64,000 nt of DNA, taken from positions 186,001 to 250,000 of the forward strand of contig CAVSGQ010000005.1 in NCBI GenBank assembly GCA_963727495.1, read 5' to 3'. The notes under the pieces are model-generated. The model did no database searches and was not told the DNA's origin. It saw only the letters and a list, made by a program, of their open reading frames with translations. The position numbers and the translations under genes were made by a program. Shown here piece by piece: positions 40,877 to 50,543 of the stretch (within the stretch, counting starts at the first letter, position 1; each line of letters opens with the position of its first letter). This DNA is from Actinophytocola sp963727495 (GTDB taxonomy: Bacteria; Actinomycetota; Actinomycetes; Mycobacteriales; Pseudonocardiaceae).

Positions 40877-43120
40877 TCAGGCGGATTCCCCAGCTGCCCG
40901 GCGGGCCCCGAGCTCGCCGACGACGGTCGCGTCGAGCAGCGTGTGACGCTCGTCGGCGAGTCCCCAGTGCTGCTCTGCCTCTGCCCAGAATCCCTGTGCC
41001 GCCGCGACATTGCCCAGTCCGGTGTCCGCGCGTGCCGCCTCGAAGGTACTGCCGCACTGGATACCGCTGTCCAGTGCGGTCAGGTAGGAATCTCTTGCTT
41101 CGGCCAGTCGTCCGGCACGGAAATACGCCCAGCCGAGACAGTTGTGGCTCATGGCGATGTCGAGTTCGAGTCCGAGCGGGACGAAGAGGGCGAGCGCCTC
41201 GGTCACGTGCGCGACGGCGGCGTCGTAGTCGGTCAGCGCGGTTTCCATGAGGGACATTCCGCGCAGCGTGATTCCGGCATTTCGGTCCGCGCCGGAGCGT
41301 TGGTAGAAATCGAGCGCGATGTGCATGTTCCGCAATGCCTGCGCATGATCACCACGATAGTGATCCACCCATGCGTAGTTCGCGAGCGTCGTACTGATGC
41401 CGTGCTCGTCGCCGCGCTCCCGGAACAGGGTCAGCGCCCGCCGGTAGTGGTCCGCCGCGAGTTCCAGGTCGCCGCGGTCGATCAGGGCGACTCCGAGGTT
41501 GTTCAGCGTGATGGCCTGGGCCCAGGTGTCGCCCGACGCCTCCGCCGCGGACAGGGCGACGTGCTGTGTCGCTATCCATGGATCCCACAGCTTCGCCAGG
41601 AAGAAGAAGCTGCGCAGCGAGAACGCGAGCTGCCAGCAGTGGGTGTGCTGCCCGTGCGTGCGGGCCAGCCGGCACAGCGAGGTCAGGTTCGGCCACTCCG
41701 CCCAGAACCACGCGAGCGCCGCGTCCGCGTCGGCGAACGTGCGCTCCGGCGCCGGCCGCGGGAACGTCAGGTCCCGGCGGTAGCGGCTCGGCGCGAGCAA
41801 CCGGTCCGCCGCGTCGGCGGCGTGCAGTTCGGTCATGAGCAGGCGGGTGATCGCGTCGGTGCGGTCGGCGTCGGACAGCGCGGCGGGCTGCTGGGTGACG
41901 GCGAAGCTGCGCAACAGGTCGTGCAACCCGTAGCGGCCGGACGGTTCCTGCGTCAGGAGGTGGCCGTCGCGGAGCTGGCCGAGCAGCCGCTCGGTGTCGG
42001 GCACCGGACGGCCCGTCAGCGCCGCGGCGGCGATCAGGTCGAGGTCGGTGCCCGGGTGCAGCGCGACCAGCGCGAAGGCGTCGCGCTGGTCGTCCGGCGC
42101 GGCGTCCAGCGAAAGCCGGAAGGCGGTGCTCACGTCCCGTTCGCCGTCGTCGAGCTCACGCATCCGGTCGGCGCTCACGGCGAGCCGCCGGTCGAGGTCG
42201 GCCAGCCGCCAGGACGGGTTGGCGAGCAGGCGTGCGGCCGCGATCCGGATCGCGAGCGGCAGCCGGCCACACCGGGCGGCGACACCGCGCAACAGGGGCT
42301 CGTCGGCATCGTCCGCGTGGCCGGCGAGAAGCGTCCCGAGCAGCCGCACGGCGTCCGGCTCCGGGAGCACGCCGACACTCACCTGGTGCGCGTCGTCGAG
42401 GGCGGACAGCCGATTGCGGCTGGTGACCAGTAGGCGGCAGCGGGGTTCGGCGGGCAGCAACGGGATGATCTGCCGGGCGCTGCGTGCGTTGTCGAGCACG
42501 ACGAGCATGCTGCGACCGCGCAGCTGGTGCCGGTACAGCGCGGCACGGTCGTCGACGTCGGCGGGAATGGCGTCCCCCGGCACGCCGAGCAGCCGCAGGA
42601 AACGGTCCAGTGCCTCGGTGGGCTCGACCGCGTCGCGGCCGGGCGTGTGCCCGCGAAGGTCCATGAACAGGCACCCGTCGGTGAAGCGTGTCTCGAGCCG
42701 CCGGGCACATCGCACGGCCAGCGCGGTCTTCCCCACGCCCCCCATACCGGTGATCGCGCACACCGTCGCGCCGCCGGGGTCGTCGTGCCGCAGTGCGGCG
42801 AGAACGGCGGCCGCCTCGTCGGTCCGCCCGGTGAAGTGCGACGTCACCGCGGGGAGCCCGAACGGTGCCGCGGAAGGCTCCGTGCTCCGGGAGCGGCGGC
42901 GCGGGCCGGCGCCGGCGACCATGGCGGCCAGCGTGCCGCCCGTGCCGAACTCGTCGTCGCACAGGCAGGCGAGGGACTCGTTCGGTGTGGCCGTGCCGTT
43001 CTCGATCTTGCTCAGATAGCCCTTGGAGTAGTGGACGCGAGCCGCGAGCACCGACAGCGAGACACCGGCCTTGCGGCGCAGGCGGCGGAGCTCGTCGCCG
43101 AACGTGATGCTGTCGGTCAC
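40877..43120 (-). CDS. HTH-NB-ARC-TPR regulator (STAND family)
   Basis: 747 residues. Residues 6-60 are an XRE helix-turn-helix (LRRLRRKAGVSLSVLAARVH, YSKGYLSKIENG); P-loop GMGGVGKTAL near 130, Walker B RSMLVVLDNA, GLPLA-like motif CGRLPLAIRIAA; TPRs from about 500 (WAQAITLNNLGVALIDRGDL and similar). Such STAND ATPases act as ligand-gated switches of transcription or immunity. GTG 43120 follows GGAGGGGG. Its targets are unknown; the small membrane protein gene lies 100 bp upstream on the same strand. Confidence 0.92.
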   Translation of the reverse strand: MTDSITFGDELRRLRRKAGVSLSVLAARVHYSKGYLSKIENGTATPNESLACLCDDEFGTGGTLAAMVAGAGPRRRSRSTEPSAAPFGLPAVTSHFTGRTDEAAAVLAALRHDDPGGATVCAITGMGGVGKTALAVRCARRLETRFTDGCLFMDLRGHTPGRDAVEPTEALDRFLRLLGVPGDAIPADVDDRAALYRHQLRGRSMLVVLDNARSARQIIPLLPAEPRCRLLVTSRNRLSALDDAHQVSVGVLPEPDAVRLLGTLLAGHADDADEPLLRGVAARCGRLPLAIRIAAARLLANPSWRLADLDRRLAVSADRMRELDDGERDVSTAFRLSLDAAPDDQRDAFALVALHPGTDLDLIAAAALTGRPVPDTERLLGQLRDGHLLTQEPSGRYGLHDLLRSFAVTQQPAALSDADRTDAITRLLMTELHAADAADRLLAPSRYRRDLTFPRPAPERTFADADAALAWFWAEWPNLTSLCRLARTHGQHTHCWQLAFSLRSFFFLAKLWDPWIATQHVALSAAEASGDTWAQAITLNNLGVALIDRGDLELAADHYRRALTLFRERGDEHGISTTLANYAWVDHYRGDHAQALRNMHIALDFYQRSGADRNAGITLRGMSLMETALTDYDAAVAHVTEALALFVPLGLELDIAMSHNCLGWAYFRAGRLAEARDSYLTALDSGIQCGSTFEAARADTGLGNVAAAQGFWAEAEQHWGLADERHTLLDATVVGELGARRAAGESA

Positions 43121-43220
43121 CGTCAGCCCCCTCCGCGTCAGAACGATTATGGCCACGAGTACGGCGCCCAGGCAGGGCACATCGCGAAGTCCCGGCCGGC
43201 GACCGGCCCGCGAGGGCGCG

Positions 43221-43409
43221 TCAGTGCCGGTCACCGGCGGCCTCGACGGCCGGGGCCACGGTGGACGACGACACCGTGTTCGTCATGTCGTTCGGCGTGT
43301 TCGTCGTCGCGCCGCCGTCGGTTCCGAGCAGCACGCCCAGCACGATCCCGACCACCGCCAGCCAGAAGGCCAACCGGATGAGGGAGGAAACGGGGATGAA
43401 AATGCTCAT
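43221..43409 (-). CDS. small single-pass membrane protein
   Basis: 62 residues: TM helix near residues 9-29 (LIRLAFWLAVVGIVLGVLLG), then a short Thr/Asn/Ser-rich external tail. ATG 43409 follows GAAGGAAAACACA. It lies between the FHA-ABC exporter and the NB-ARC regulator, all on one strand. Unknown; it could be a membrane tether or exported signal. Confidence 0.65.
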   Translation of the reverse strand: MSIFIPVSSLIRLAFWLAVVGIVLGVLLGTDGGATTNTPNDMTNTVSSSTVAPAVEAAGDRH

Positions 43410-43527
43410 TGTGTTTTCCTTCGGCTCGACATCTGCATCGGGGAATGGTTTCCTGATACAAATTCTGCGGTCGGGCCGGAGCGGCAACAATGAGTTTCCC
43501 GTTTCCGGCGGGAGCTGGAAACGGTCG

Positions 43528-45747
43528 CTACTGCCGGGCTCGTATCCGGCGCATCCGTAGGGCCAGCAACACCACGAAGGTGAGCCCCATGGCGGCGAGG
43601 ATGCCGATCGCGGACAGCCAGTGTGCCGTGTCGTGCGTCCACAACAGATCGACGGGCAGCCCGCCGCCGGTGCTGGTGAGGTCGACGGTGGCCGCGCCAG
43701 CCGAGTATCCCCAGCGGGCCGGGGCGAGCCAGGACAGTTGCTCGAGCACGATCCTGCTGCTCACCGGCACCATCCCGCCGCACAGCACGAGCTGGGCCAT
43801 CACCGTGACCACGAGCACCGGCATGGCCTGCTCGGTGGAGCGCACGACCGCCGAGCCGAGCAGGCCGAGCAGGCAGGACGCCGCGGCCGTCGCCCACACC
43901 GCGACCACCAGTTCGGTGGTGGCGTCGGACAGCGTCGTGCCGGCCACCGGCGCCGGTTTCACGGTCACCAGCACGGTGACGAGCAGCGCCGCCTGGACGG
44001 CGGACACCGCGGCGAACACGGCCGCCTTCGCCGCGGCGTAGGAGAACGGCAGGACGCCGGCCGCGCGCTCGCGGAGCACGATGTCGCGTTCCCCGATCAC
44101 CTCGCGGGCACCCGCGGCTCCGCCCATGAACGCGGCTCCGACGAACACGAGGACGAGGATCTGGCTCGCCTCCACCGACTCCGCCGCGAGCGCGTTGCGC
44201 AGCCCCGCGTCTCCCGGCACGGCCAGGGCGAGCACGCCGAGGAGTACCGGCAGCGCGGCGAGGAACAGTGCGTAGCCGCGGTCGGCCAGGATCAGCCTGG
44301 CATGCCGCCGGCAGAGCACCCGCACCTGGCGCGCAACGGTGGCCCGCACCATCGCGGGCTCGTCCTGGCCGCGCCTGGCCCGCCGGCGCGGCGCCTCGTC
44401 ACCCGCCCGGACCTCGGCGCGGGCCGGTTGCGGCGCGGCGGCGACCATCGTGAACACGTCGGCCCAGTCGCTCGTGCCGAAGCGGTCCGTCAGCCTGTCC
44501 GGTGGGCCGCTGTAGGCCGGTATCCCGCCGGGGGCGAGCACGAGGACCGTGTCGCACTGCCCCAGGTTCGCGACGTTGTGGGTCACCACCACGACGGCCC
44601 GTCCCGCGTCGGCGAGTGCCCGGAGGCCGGTCATGAGCTGCCGGTCCAGTGCCGGGTCCAGCCCCGAGGTCGGCTCGTCGAGCAGCAGCAACGACGGCGA
44701 GGTGAGCAGTTCGAGCGCCACCGACACCCGCTTGCGCTGGCCACCGGACAGCCGGCCGATCCGCGTGTCCGCGTGCTCGGTCATGCTCAGCTCGGCCAGC
44801 GTCGAGTCGACGATCGCGTGGCGCTCCGCGCGCCCGACGTCGCCCGGCAGCCGCAGCATCGCCGAGTAGGTCAGCGCCTGACGCGGGGTGAGCAGCCGGT
44901 GGACGAGGTCGTCCTGCGGCACCACACCGATCCTGCTGCGCACCGCGGCGAACTCGTCGTGCACGTCGTGGCCGTCGTAGGTGACCGTGCCCGACGACGG
45001 CCGCAGCCCGCCGGTGAGCACCTTGAGCAGGGTGGACTTGCCCGCTCCGGACGGGCCGACGATCGCGACGAGCTCGCCCGGCCGCACCCGCAAGTCCACA
45101 CCGGACAGCAGGGATCGCCCGTCCGGCAGCGTGTACTCCACGTCCTCGGCGACCAGCGCGGCGTCCGAGGTGCCCGCCGGCATGAAGCCGTCCCCGGCGA
45201 CGACCAGGTCCGTGCCGCCGAACGTGAGGCGGTCCCCGTCGCGCACGACGACCGGGCCCGTCACGATTCCGGAGTTGACGATCATCCCGTTGCGGCTGCC
45301 CAGGTCGCTGAGCAGCCAGCCGTCCGGGACCCGTTCCAGCTGCGCATGCCGGCGGGACACGCGGACGTCGTTGAGCACGATGTCGTTGTCGGCGGCGCGG
45401 CCCACCGTGACCACCCCCGGGCGGGACGCGGCACGACGTGGCGGCGGGTCGAGCGCCAGCTCGAGCGACCGCCCGTCGGCCGCGTCCGCGAGGCGGATGG
45501 TGACCCGGTCGACGACCGGATGGCGCACCAGCCGGACGGAGTCGACCCAGCTGCCGTGGGTGGTGGTGAGGTCCTCCACCACCCAGCCGTCCCGGTAGCC
45601 GATCCGCAGGTGCCGCCGGGACACCCGCGGATCGTCCACCTGCACGTCGCAGTCGTCGTCGCGGCCCACCAGGACGGTCGAGCGTGGACCGAATCGCCAC
45701 GACCGCCGTCCCATGGTGACCAGGAGTTCGGGTGCGGGGTTCGCCAT
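43528..45747 (-). CDS. FHA-FHA-ABC exporter (Rv1747-like)
   Basis: 739 residues: FHA 1 (about 22-90, VLVGRDDDCDVQVDDPRVSR), FHA 2 (about 112-185, VGRAADNDIVLNDVRVSRRH), ABC ATPase (GPSGAGKSTLLKVLTGG near 231, LSGGQRKRVSVALELL, LLLLDEPTSGLD), then six hydrophobic helices of ABC-2 type. The layout equals mycobacterial Rv1747, whose FHA domains bind phospho-threonine made by PknF. Here a kinase gene ends four bases before this start, so phosphorylation-controlled export is likely. Confidence 0.93.
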   Translation of the reverse strand: MANPAPELLVTMGRRSWRFGPRSTVLVGRDDDCDVQVDDPRVSRRHLRIGYRDGWVVEDLTTTHGSWVDSVRLVRHPVVDRVTIRLADAADGRSLELALDPPPRRAASRPGVVTVGRAADNDIVLNDVRVSRRHAQLERVPDGWLLSDLGSRNGMIVNSGIVTGPVVVRDGDRLTFGGTDLVVAGDGFMPAGTSDAALVAEDVEYTLPDGRSLLSGVDLRVRPGELVAIVGPSGAGKSTLLKVLTGGLRPSSGTVTYDGHDVHDEFAAVRSRIGVVPQDDLVHRLLTPRQALTYSAMLRLPGDVGRAERHAIVDSTLAELSMTEHADTRIGRLSGGQRKRVSVALELLTSPSLLLLDEPTSGLDPALDRQLMTGLRALADAGRAVVVVTHNVANLGQCDTVLVLAPGGIPAYSGPPDRLTDRFGTSDWADVFTMVAAAPQPARAEVRAGDEAPRRRARRGQDEPAMVRATVARQVRVLCRRHARLILADRGYALFLAALPVLLGVLALAVPGDAGLRNALAAESVEASQILVLVFVGAAFMGGAAGAREVIGERDIVLRERAAGVLPFSYAAAKAAVFAAVSAVQAALLVTVLVTVKPAPVAGTTLSDATTELVVAVWATAAASCLLGLLGSAVVRSTEQAMPVLVVTVMAQLVLCGGMVPVSSRIVLEQLSWLAPARWGYSAGAATVDLTSTGGGLPVDLLWTHDTAHWLSAIGILAAMGLTFVVLLALRMRRIRARQ

Positions 45748-45751
45748 CGCG

Positions 45752-47548
45752 CTAGCCGGTCGGGGTCATCGAGGCGGTCGGCACCTCGCCGGGCAAGCCG
45801 AACAGCGTCGCCTCACCCAGCACCAGGTATCCGCCTTCGGTGCAGGGCTCCTGCACGGGTCGCCACTGGAACTTCAGCCGCAGCACCCCGCTCAGGTCCA
45901 CGTCGACGGGGACGGGCTTGCCGTAGCCGATCGTCTTCGACATCACCTTGCGCCCGTCGGCGAAGATTTCCAGCTGCGCCGTGATCTCCGCGTTCTCCGC
46001 GTTGTCCTCGATCGACGCGGTGGTGGTCAACCTGCGGAAGCCCTTGGAGACGTTGTATTCGGCCTCGCCGCCCGGGTTGCAGCTCGCGATGCGCGCGCCG
46101 AGGCTGTGCAGGTACTGCTTGCCGGCGATGGACGCCGTGGCGTCCGCATCGTCCCAGGAGCCGTTCACCGGAGGAAACTCGTCCAGGTAGACCTGCACGG
46201 CCTCGCGGGCGACGGTGAGCGAGATCCTCCCGTCGAGCTGCTCACCGGCCTTCGGCGACTGCTCCACCACGGTGCCGGGCTCGGCGCCCTGCTGGATGGA
46301 GTCGACGATCTCGACGTCCACAGTGGACGGGAGCTGGTCCTGCGCGTCGGCGAGCTCCATGCCGACGAGGTCGGGCGCGGTGGTCAGCTCGGCCTCGGTC
46401 GTCGTGGTGACCGCCGGCTCCGGAGCCGGCGCGTCGGCCTGCCGGACACCGGTCGTGGCGCCGCTGGCGTTCGCACCGGGGGAGCCGCTCTCGCCGGCCG
46501 GGCGCAGCGCCGAGTAGGTGACCGCGCCGCCGATCATCAGCAGCACCGCAAGCGTGGTCCCCACGAGCGCCTTGCGCCGCTTCTTCCGCACGGGTGGGCC
46601 TCCCATCGGCATCGGGGACAGCGGGGTCATCCCGTGGGCGAAGCCGGGGGCCGGACCGCCGCGGGGGATGGACGCCTGCGTCGTGAACGCCTGCTGGCTC
46701 GGCGCGGGTTGCGGCGGCGCGGTCAGCGGCTGCGCCACGGGGAACTGGATCAGCTCCGGCGCGAGCGCGTCGAGCAGCGTGGCGACCTGCTGGGCCGACT
46801 GGGGGCGCGCTCGCGGGCTCTTGCGTAGCAGCCAGGAGATCAGGTCCCACAGCGGGTCCGGGACGCCCCCCGGCCGGCCCGGCTCCTGCTCGGCGTGCTG
46901 GCGGATGACGGCGAGCATCGAGCCGCCCGCGAACGGCGTCACGCCGCAGCACAGCTCGTACAGCACGATGCCCAGGGAGTACAGGTCGGCCGCCGGGGTG
47001 GCTTCCTCGCCCTCGGCCAGTTCCGGCGCCACGTACTGCGGCGTCCCGGCGAGCAGCGAGCTGCGGCCGATCTCGGAGTCCCGGGCGAGCCGGGAGATGC
47101 CGAAGTCGGTCAGCCGGGGCGTGGAGCCGTCCATCAGGATGTTCTCCGGCTTGACGTCCCGGTGCACCACACCGGCGGCGTGCACGGCGGCCAGCGCGGA
47201 CGCGACGTTCGCGCCGATCCGGGCGACCTCGGACGGCAGCAGCGTCCCGGACTCGGCGAGCCGCCGGCGCAGGTCGCCGCCACGCACCAGATCCATGACG
47301 ATGGCGACGGTCTCGCCTTCGACCACGAGGTCGTGCACGCCGACCAGGTTCGGGTGCCGCAGCCCGGTGAGAATCGACCTCTCCTTCAGAAAGCGCGCGA
47401 CGACATCCGGATTCCCGGTCAGGTCACTCCGCAGTATCTTGAATGCGAATTCCCGCCCCTCGGGATCCGATCCCACGAAAACCTGTCCCATCGCCCCGCT
47501 GCCCAGAGTCTCCCCGAGCCGGTATCGACTTCCCAGCGCCCGCTCCAT
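45752..47548 (-). CDS. transmembrane Ser/Thr protein kinase with PASTA and NPCBM-like sensor
   Basis: 598 residues. Kinase domain 1-270: LGSGAMGQVFVG, FAFKIL lysine, HRDVKPENILMDG, LTDFGISR and activation loop LAGTPQYVAPEL. A juxtamembrane Pro-rich segment leads to a TM helix near 330-350 (LVGTTLAVLLMIGGAVTYSA). Outside are one PASTA repeat (APDLVGMELADAQDQLPS) and a C-terminal region YLHSLGARIASCNPGGEAEY resembling NPCBM sugar-binding domains. The pair may sense peptidoglycan or glycan and phosphorylate the coupled FHA-ABC exporter. ATG 47548 has GAAGGAAG. Confidence 0.93.
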   Translation of the reverse strand: MERALGSRYRLGETLGSGAMGQVFVGSDPEGREFAFKILRSDLTGNPDVVARFLKERSILTGLRHPNLVGVHDLVVEGETVAIVMDLVRGGDLRRRLAESGTLLPSEVARIGANVASALAAVHAAGVVHRDVKPENILMDGSTPRLTDFGISRLARDSEIGRSSLLAGTPQYVAPELAEGEEATPAADLYSLGIVLYELCCGVTPFAGGSMLAVIRQHAEQEPGRPGGVPDPLWDLISWLLRKSPRARPQSAQQVATLLDALAPELIQFPVAQPLTAPPQPAPSQQAFTTQASIPRGGPAPGFAHGMTPLSPMPMGGPPVRKKRRKALVGTTLAVLLMIGGAVTYSALRPAGESGSPGANASGATTGVRQADAPAPEPAVTTTTEAELTTAPDLVGMELADAQDQLPSTVDVEIVDSIQQGAEPGTVVEQSPKAGEQLDGRISLTVAREAVQVYLDEFPPVNGSWDDADATASIAGKQYLHSLGARIASCNPGGEAEYNVSKGFRRLTTTASIEDNAENAEITAQLEIFADGRKVMSKTIGYGKPVPVDVDLSGVLRLKFQWRPVQEPCTEGGYLVLGEATLFGLPGEVPTASMTPTG

Positions 47549-47609
47549 GTTCGGCTTCCTTCGCCATCACCGATCCAACCTTGTCGCGAGGAATGTCAAT
47601 CCCGCGTAG

Positions 47610-47626
47610 GCCGCTGTTACAGCGGC
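47610..47626. terminator. 17-bp perfect dyad between TIR and kinase genes
   Basis: GCCGCTGT, T, ACAGCGGC, 62 bp upstream of the kinase start and 63 bp after the TIR gene stop. It could end the TIR transcript or serve as a kinase operator; if a terminator, kinase-exporter and lipoprotein-TIR are separate units. Confidence 0.45.
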
Positions 47627-47688
47627 TTTCCGATCGGACAGAAAGTGGACATATTCCGGCGAGAAGGGTCAGCGGGCGGGTGTTGTTG

Positions 47689-50529
47689 TCAACATTCTGA
47701 CTCCTTCTTCGGCCCGCCGCCGAACAGCTTTCCCGCCGCCATCATCGACATCAGCACGACATGCGGCAGGCGGAGGACCCACTGGGCCATGGTCGCCTTG
47801 CCGGACAGGTCCACATCGAACCCCAGGCTGCGGCGAAGGGTCCGGGCCGCATTGTCGACGAGGCGTATCGCCTCGGTCCGCTCGCCCGTCAGCGCGAGGG
47901 CGATTCCCAGATCCAGCAGGCTCTCGACGGTCTCCGGGTGGTTTCGGCCGAGTTGCTCGGCCTGCTGGTCGACGATCCCGCGCAGGACTTCACGTTGCCG
48001 GTCGAACTCGTACAGCTGTGCGTGCGCCAGCCCGATGGCATGGCGGACCCGGAACCAGAGCCGGTGCCGGCCGAGATGGCGGAGGACCTCCTGCTCGGTC
48101 GCCGCCAGGGCACGCAGCGCCTTCGCGGGCTCGCCGATGGCCAGCAGCGCGCGATCCGCGCGTACCCGCGCCGCGAGCGCGACGCTGCTTGCCTCGCCCC
48201 ATTTCGTGGCATAGGTGTCGGACAACTCGCGCAGCTTGCTCTCCGCCCGCTCCCAGTTCTCCTGTTTGCCGTCCAGTTCGAGCAGATCCAGGGTCAGGAA
48301 CGCGTCGGCCCAGACACCTTCCGCCTCCAGCAGCCGCGCGTGCGCACCCATCCGCCGGTCGCGGTAGAAGGTGACGACCTCCCACGCGATCTCGCGGGCG
48401 TTGCGGGCCTTTCCGGTGAGCTGCAGCAGGCGGGCGTACTCCAGCTTCGCCACGGCCGCCAGCTCCGAGCCGGCCGGGCCTGGCGGCGTCGCGCGGAGCT
48501 CCTTCACGATGGGTTCCACGATCGCGAGCGCGTCCTTCGGGAACCCCCGCAGGAGCTTCGCGGCGGTGAGTGCGAGGCTCGTCCGGGTTCGTTCCCGGGC
48601 GTCCATCCACGCCGGCGGCCGCCGTTCGACGCCGGTCCAGAACGCCGCGTCCGCCTCGTCGAGGCGGCCGAGCTGGTCGAGTGCCTGCGCCAGGAGCAAC
48701 CGGGCCCGGTCGCGTGCCCGGTAGTCGTCGGTCGCCGCGGCGCACCGGATCGCCTCCCGGGCGTGCGTCTCGGCGTCGCGCGGCCTGCCCGCGGCGATGG
48801 CGACCCGCGCCGCGGTCAGCAGGTCCGGCACGCCGCCGCCGAGTCCCAGGAGCGTCCGGACGACGTGCACCGCCGCCACCGGGTCGCCCTGCGCCTCGTG
48901 ATGTTCGACGACGTGCCGCAGCAGCGGGAGCCGGAGCCTCGCCGGCATATCCGCGCGACCACCGAGCTCGCGCGCGTGTTTGACGAGATGCGGATCGTCC
49001 GGGTCGACGGCGTCGAGCAGCGTCGCCGCGGTCAGCTCCGCGATCTCGCGCAGGTCGGCATCCTGCTCGACCGTCTCGCTGACCAGCGCGTGCACCTCCC
49101 AGCCGGTACCGACCACGTTCAACAGACCGCGCCGGACGAGCTCCTCGACGGCGTCGGGGACACCACCGCCCGTTCCGGTCCCGAGCACCCGCGCGACCAG
49201 CGAGCGGGCGAACGGCGCGGGCGCGAGGACGGCCGCGACGCGCAGCACGCTCATGGCCGGCTCCGGCAGGTCCGCCAGGTCACGTCGGACCGTCTCGGCC
49301 ACGGTCGACGCGGCCGTGCGGAGGAGCCGGTCGACGTCCGCACCGGACGGCGTGGCGGGGTGGTAGGGCACCTTGTTCGCCACCGAGCGCAGGACGAACG
49401 GATGCCCGCCACATCGCCGGGTGAAGTCCCGCACGGCCTGCCTGTCCTCGGCGGAGAGCCCGCGGCCGAACAGGGCCAGGGCGTCCTCGTCGGTCAGCCC
49501 GTCCAGGACGATCGACCGCACGTCCCAGTCCGGTGCGCCGCTCCGGCAGGTCAGGACCGTCCGGACTTCGGCGGCCGGGATGAGGAGCTGTTCGAGGTCC
49601 TCGTTCGGCATGCCGGGCGGGATGTCGTCGACGATCCACAACACCTTGCGTCCGGTACGGCCGAGGAAGTCCGCGACCAGGCGGCGCAGCCGGGCGGGCT
49701 CGACCCCGTCGACCTCCAGCCCGAGCGTGCCGGCGGCCACCCGGCGCAGCTCCGCGGTGAACCGGCCGGCCGCGTCCGTCGCGGACCCGCCCACGGGCCC
49801 GGTCCAGAAGATGCCGCCCGGGTACGCGTCGCGGTAGAGGTAGGCGTACCGCGCGGCGAGGCTGGACTTGCCCGTACCGGTGATACCGCTGACGAGCACC
49901 GCCGATGCCGGACCGGGCTCGTGCGCGCCAGGGAGATCCATGCCGTTGACGGCGCTGTGGATCTCCCACATCTGGGGGTAGCGGCCGACGAACCGCGCGG
50001 GCCGCAGCACCTCGGCCGGGAGCCGTGCCCGGTCGAACGCGTCGGGTGGTGCCCCGAGCGGGCCGCGCGCGGCGGCGACCATCTCCGCCACCCGTGTGGT
50101 GAGCCGCTCGATCTCGACGGGCGTGCGCGCACCGGAGTACTTGGCGTCCGCGAGCTCGATCGGTGCCAGGTGGTCCGTGTCGTCCTCGGGGTTGATCACG
50201 AGCACCCGCCGCCGCGGGTCGCCCTCGCGTTGGGCGGCGACGAACGCGGCCGTCAGCTCCCACTGGCAGGCGTACCGCCGCGGGTACTCGCGGGTGTAGT
50301 AGGCGAGGAGGATCTTCGATCCGGCAAGCGCTCTCGCCAGCCCGGCGGTGATGCTGTCGAACTCGTCGACACACACGTCCCGGAACACGCGCAGGCCACG
50401 GTCGCGGAGCGCCCGATCGAGGAGTTCGATCCGCTCGACGGATCCCGGACTCGCCCGCGTGAAGCTCAGGAATACGTCGTACTCCTCGGCCGGACCGCTG
50501 CGCAGCTCCTCGGAAAACCACTCCGCCAC
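47689..50529 (-). CDS. TIR-NB-ARC-TPR STAND protein
   Basis: 946 residues. TIR domain 16-140: EYDVFLSFTRASPGSVERIE, GLRVFRDVCVDEFDSITAGL, and CQWEL, whose Glu aligns with the catalytic Glu of NAD-cleaving TIRs. NB-ARC with P-loop GITGTGKSSLAARYAY near 215, Walker B KVLWIVDDIP near 296 and CGGHPFVLRSVANKVP; then TPR-rich region to the end (EQLGRNHPETVESLLDLGIA) and a hydrophobic C-terminus. This is the layout of plant and bacterial immune receptors: ligand or phage sensing, oligomerisation, NAD depletion or signalling. GTG 50529 follows CGGAGCGAG and the lipoprotein gene by 14 bp. Confidence 0.9.
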   Translation of the reverse strand: MAEWFSEELRSGPAEEYDVFLSFTRASPGSVERIELLDRALRDRGLRVFRDVCVDEFDSITAGLARALAGSKILLAYYTREYPRRYACQWELTAAFVAAQREGDPRRRVLVINPEDDTDHLAPIELADAKYSGARTPVEIERLTTRVAEMVAAARGPLGAPPDAFDRARLPAEVLRPARFVGRYPQMWEIHSAVNGMDLPGAHEPGPASAVLVSGITGTGKSSLAARYAYLYRDAYPGGIFWTGPVGGSATDAAGRFTAELRRVAAGTLGLEVDGVEPARLRRLVADFLGRTGRKVLWIVDDIPPGMPNEDLEQLLIPAAEVRTVLTCRSGAPDWDVRSIVLDGLTDEDALALFGRGLSAEDRQAVRDFTRRCGGHPFVLRSVANKVPYHPATPSGADVDRLLRTAASTVAETVRRDLADLPEPAMSVLRVAAVLAPAPFARSLVARVLGTGTGGGVPDAVEELVRRGLLNVVGTGWEVHALVSETVEQDADLREIAELTAATLLDAVDPDDPHLVKHARELGGRADMPARLRLPLLRHVVEHHEAQGDPVAAVHVVRTLLGLGGGVPDLLTAARVAIAAGRPRDAETHAREAIRCAAATDDYRARDRARLLLAQALDQLGRLDEADAAFWTGVERRPPAWMDARERTRTSLALTAAKLLRGFPKDALAIVEPIVKELRATPPGPAGSELAAVAKLEYARLLQLTGKARNAREIAWEVVTFYRDRRMGAHARLLEAEGVWADAFLTLDLLELDGKQENWERAESKLRELSDTYATKWGEASSVALAARVRADRALLAIGEPAKALRALAATEQEVLRHLGRHRLWFRVRHAIGLAHAQLYEFDRQREVLRGIVDQQAEQLGRNHPETVESLLDLGIALALTGERTEAIRLVDNAARTLRRSLGFDVDLSGKATMAQWVLRLPHVVLMSMMAAGKLFGGGPKKESEC

Positions 50530-50543
50530 GAAACTCGCTCCGT

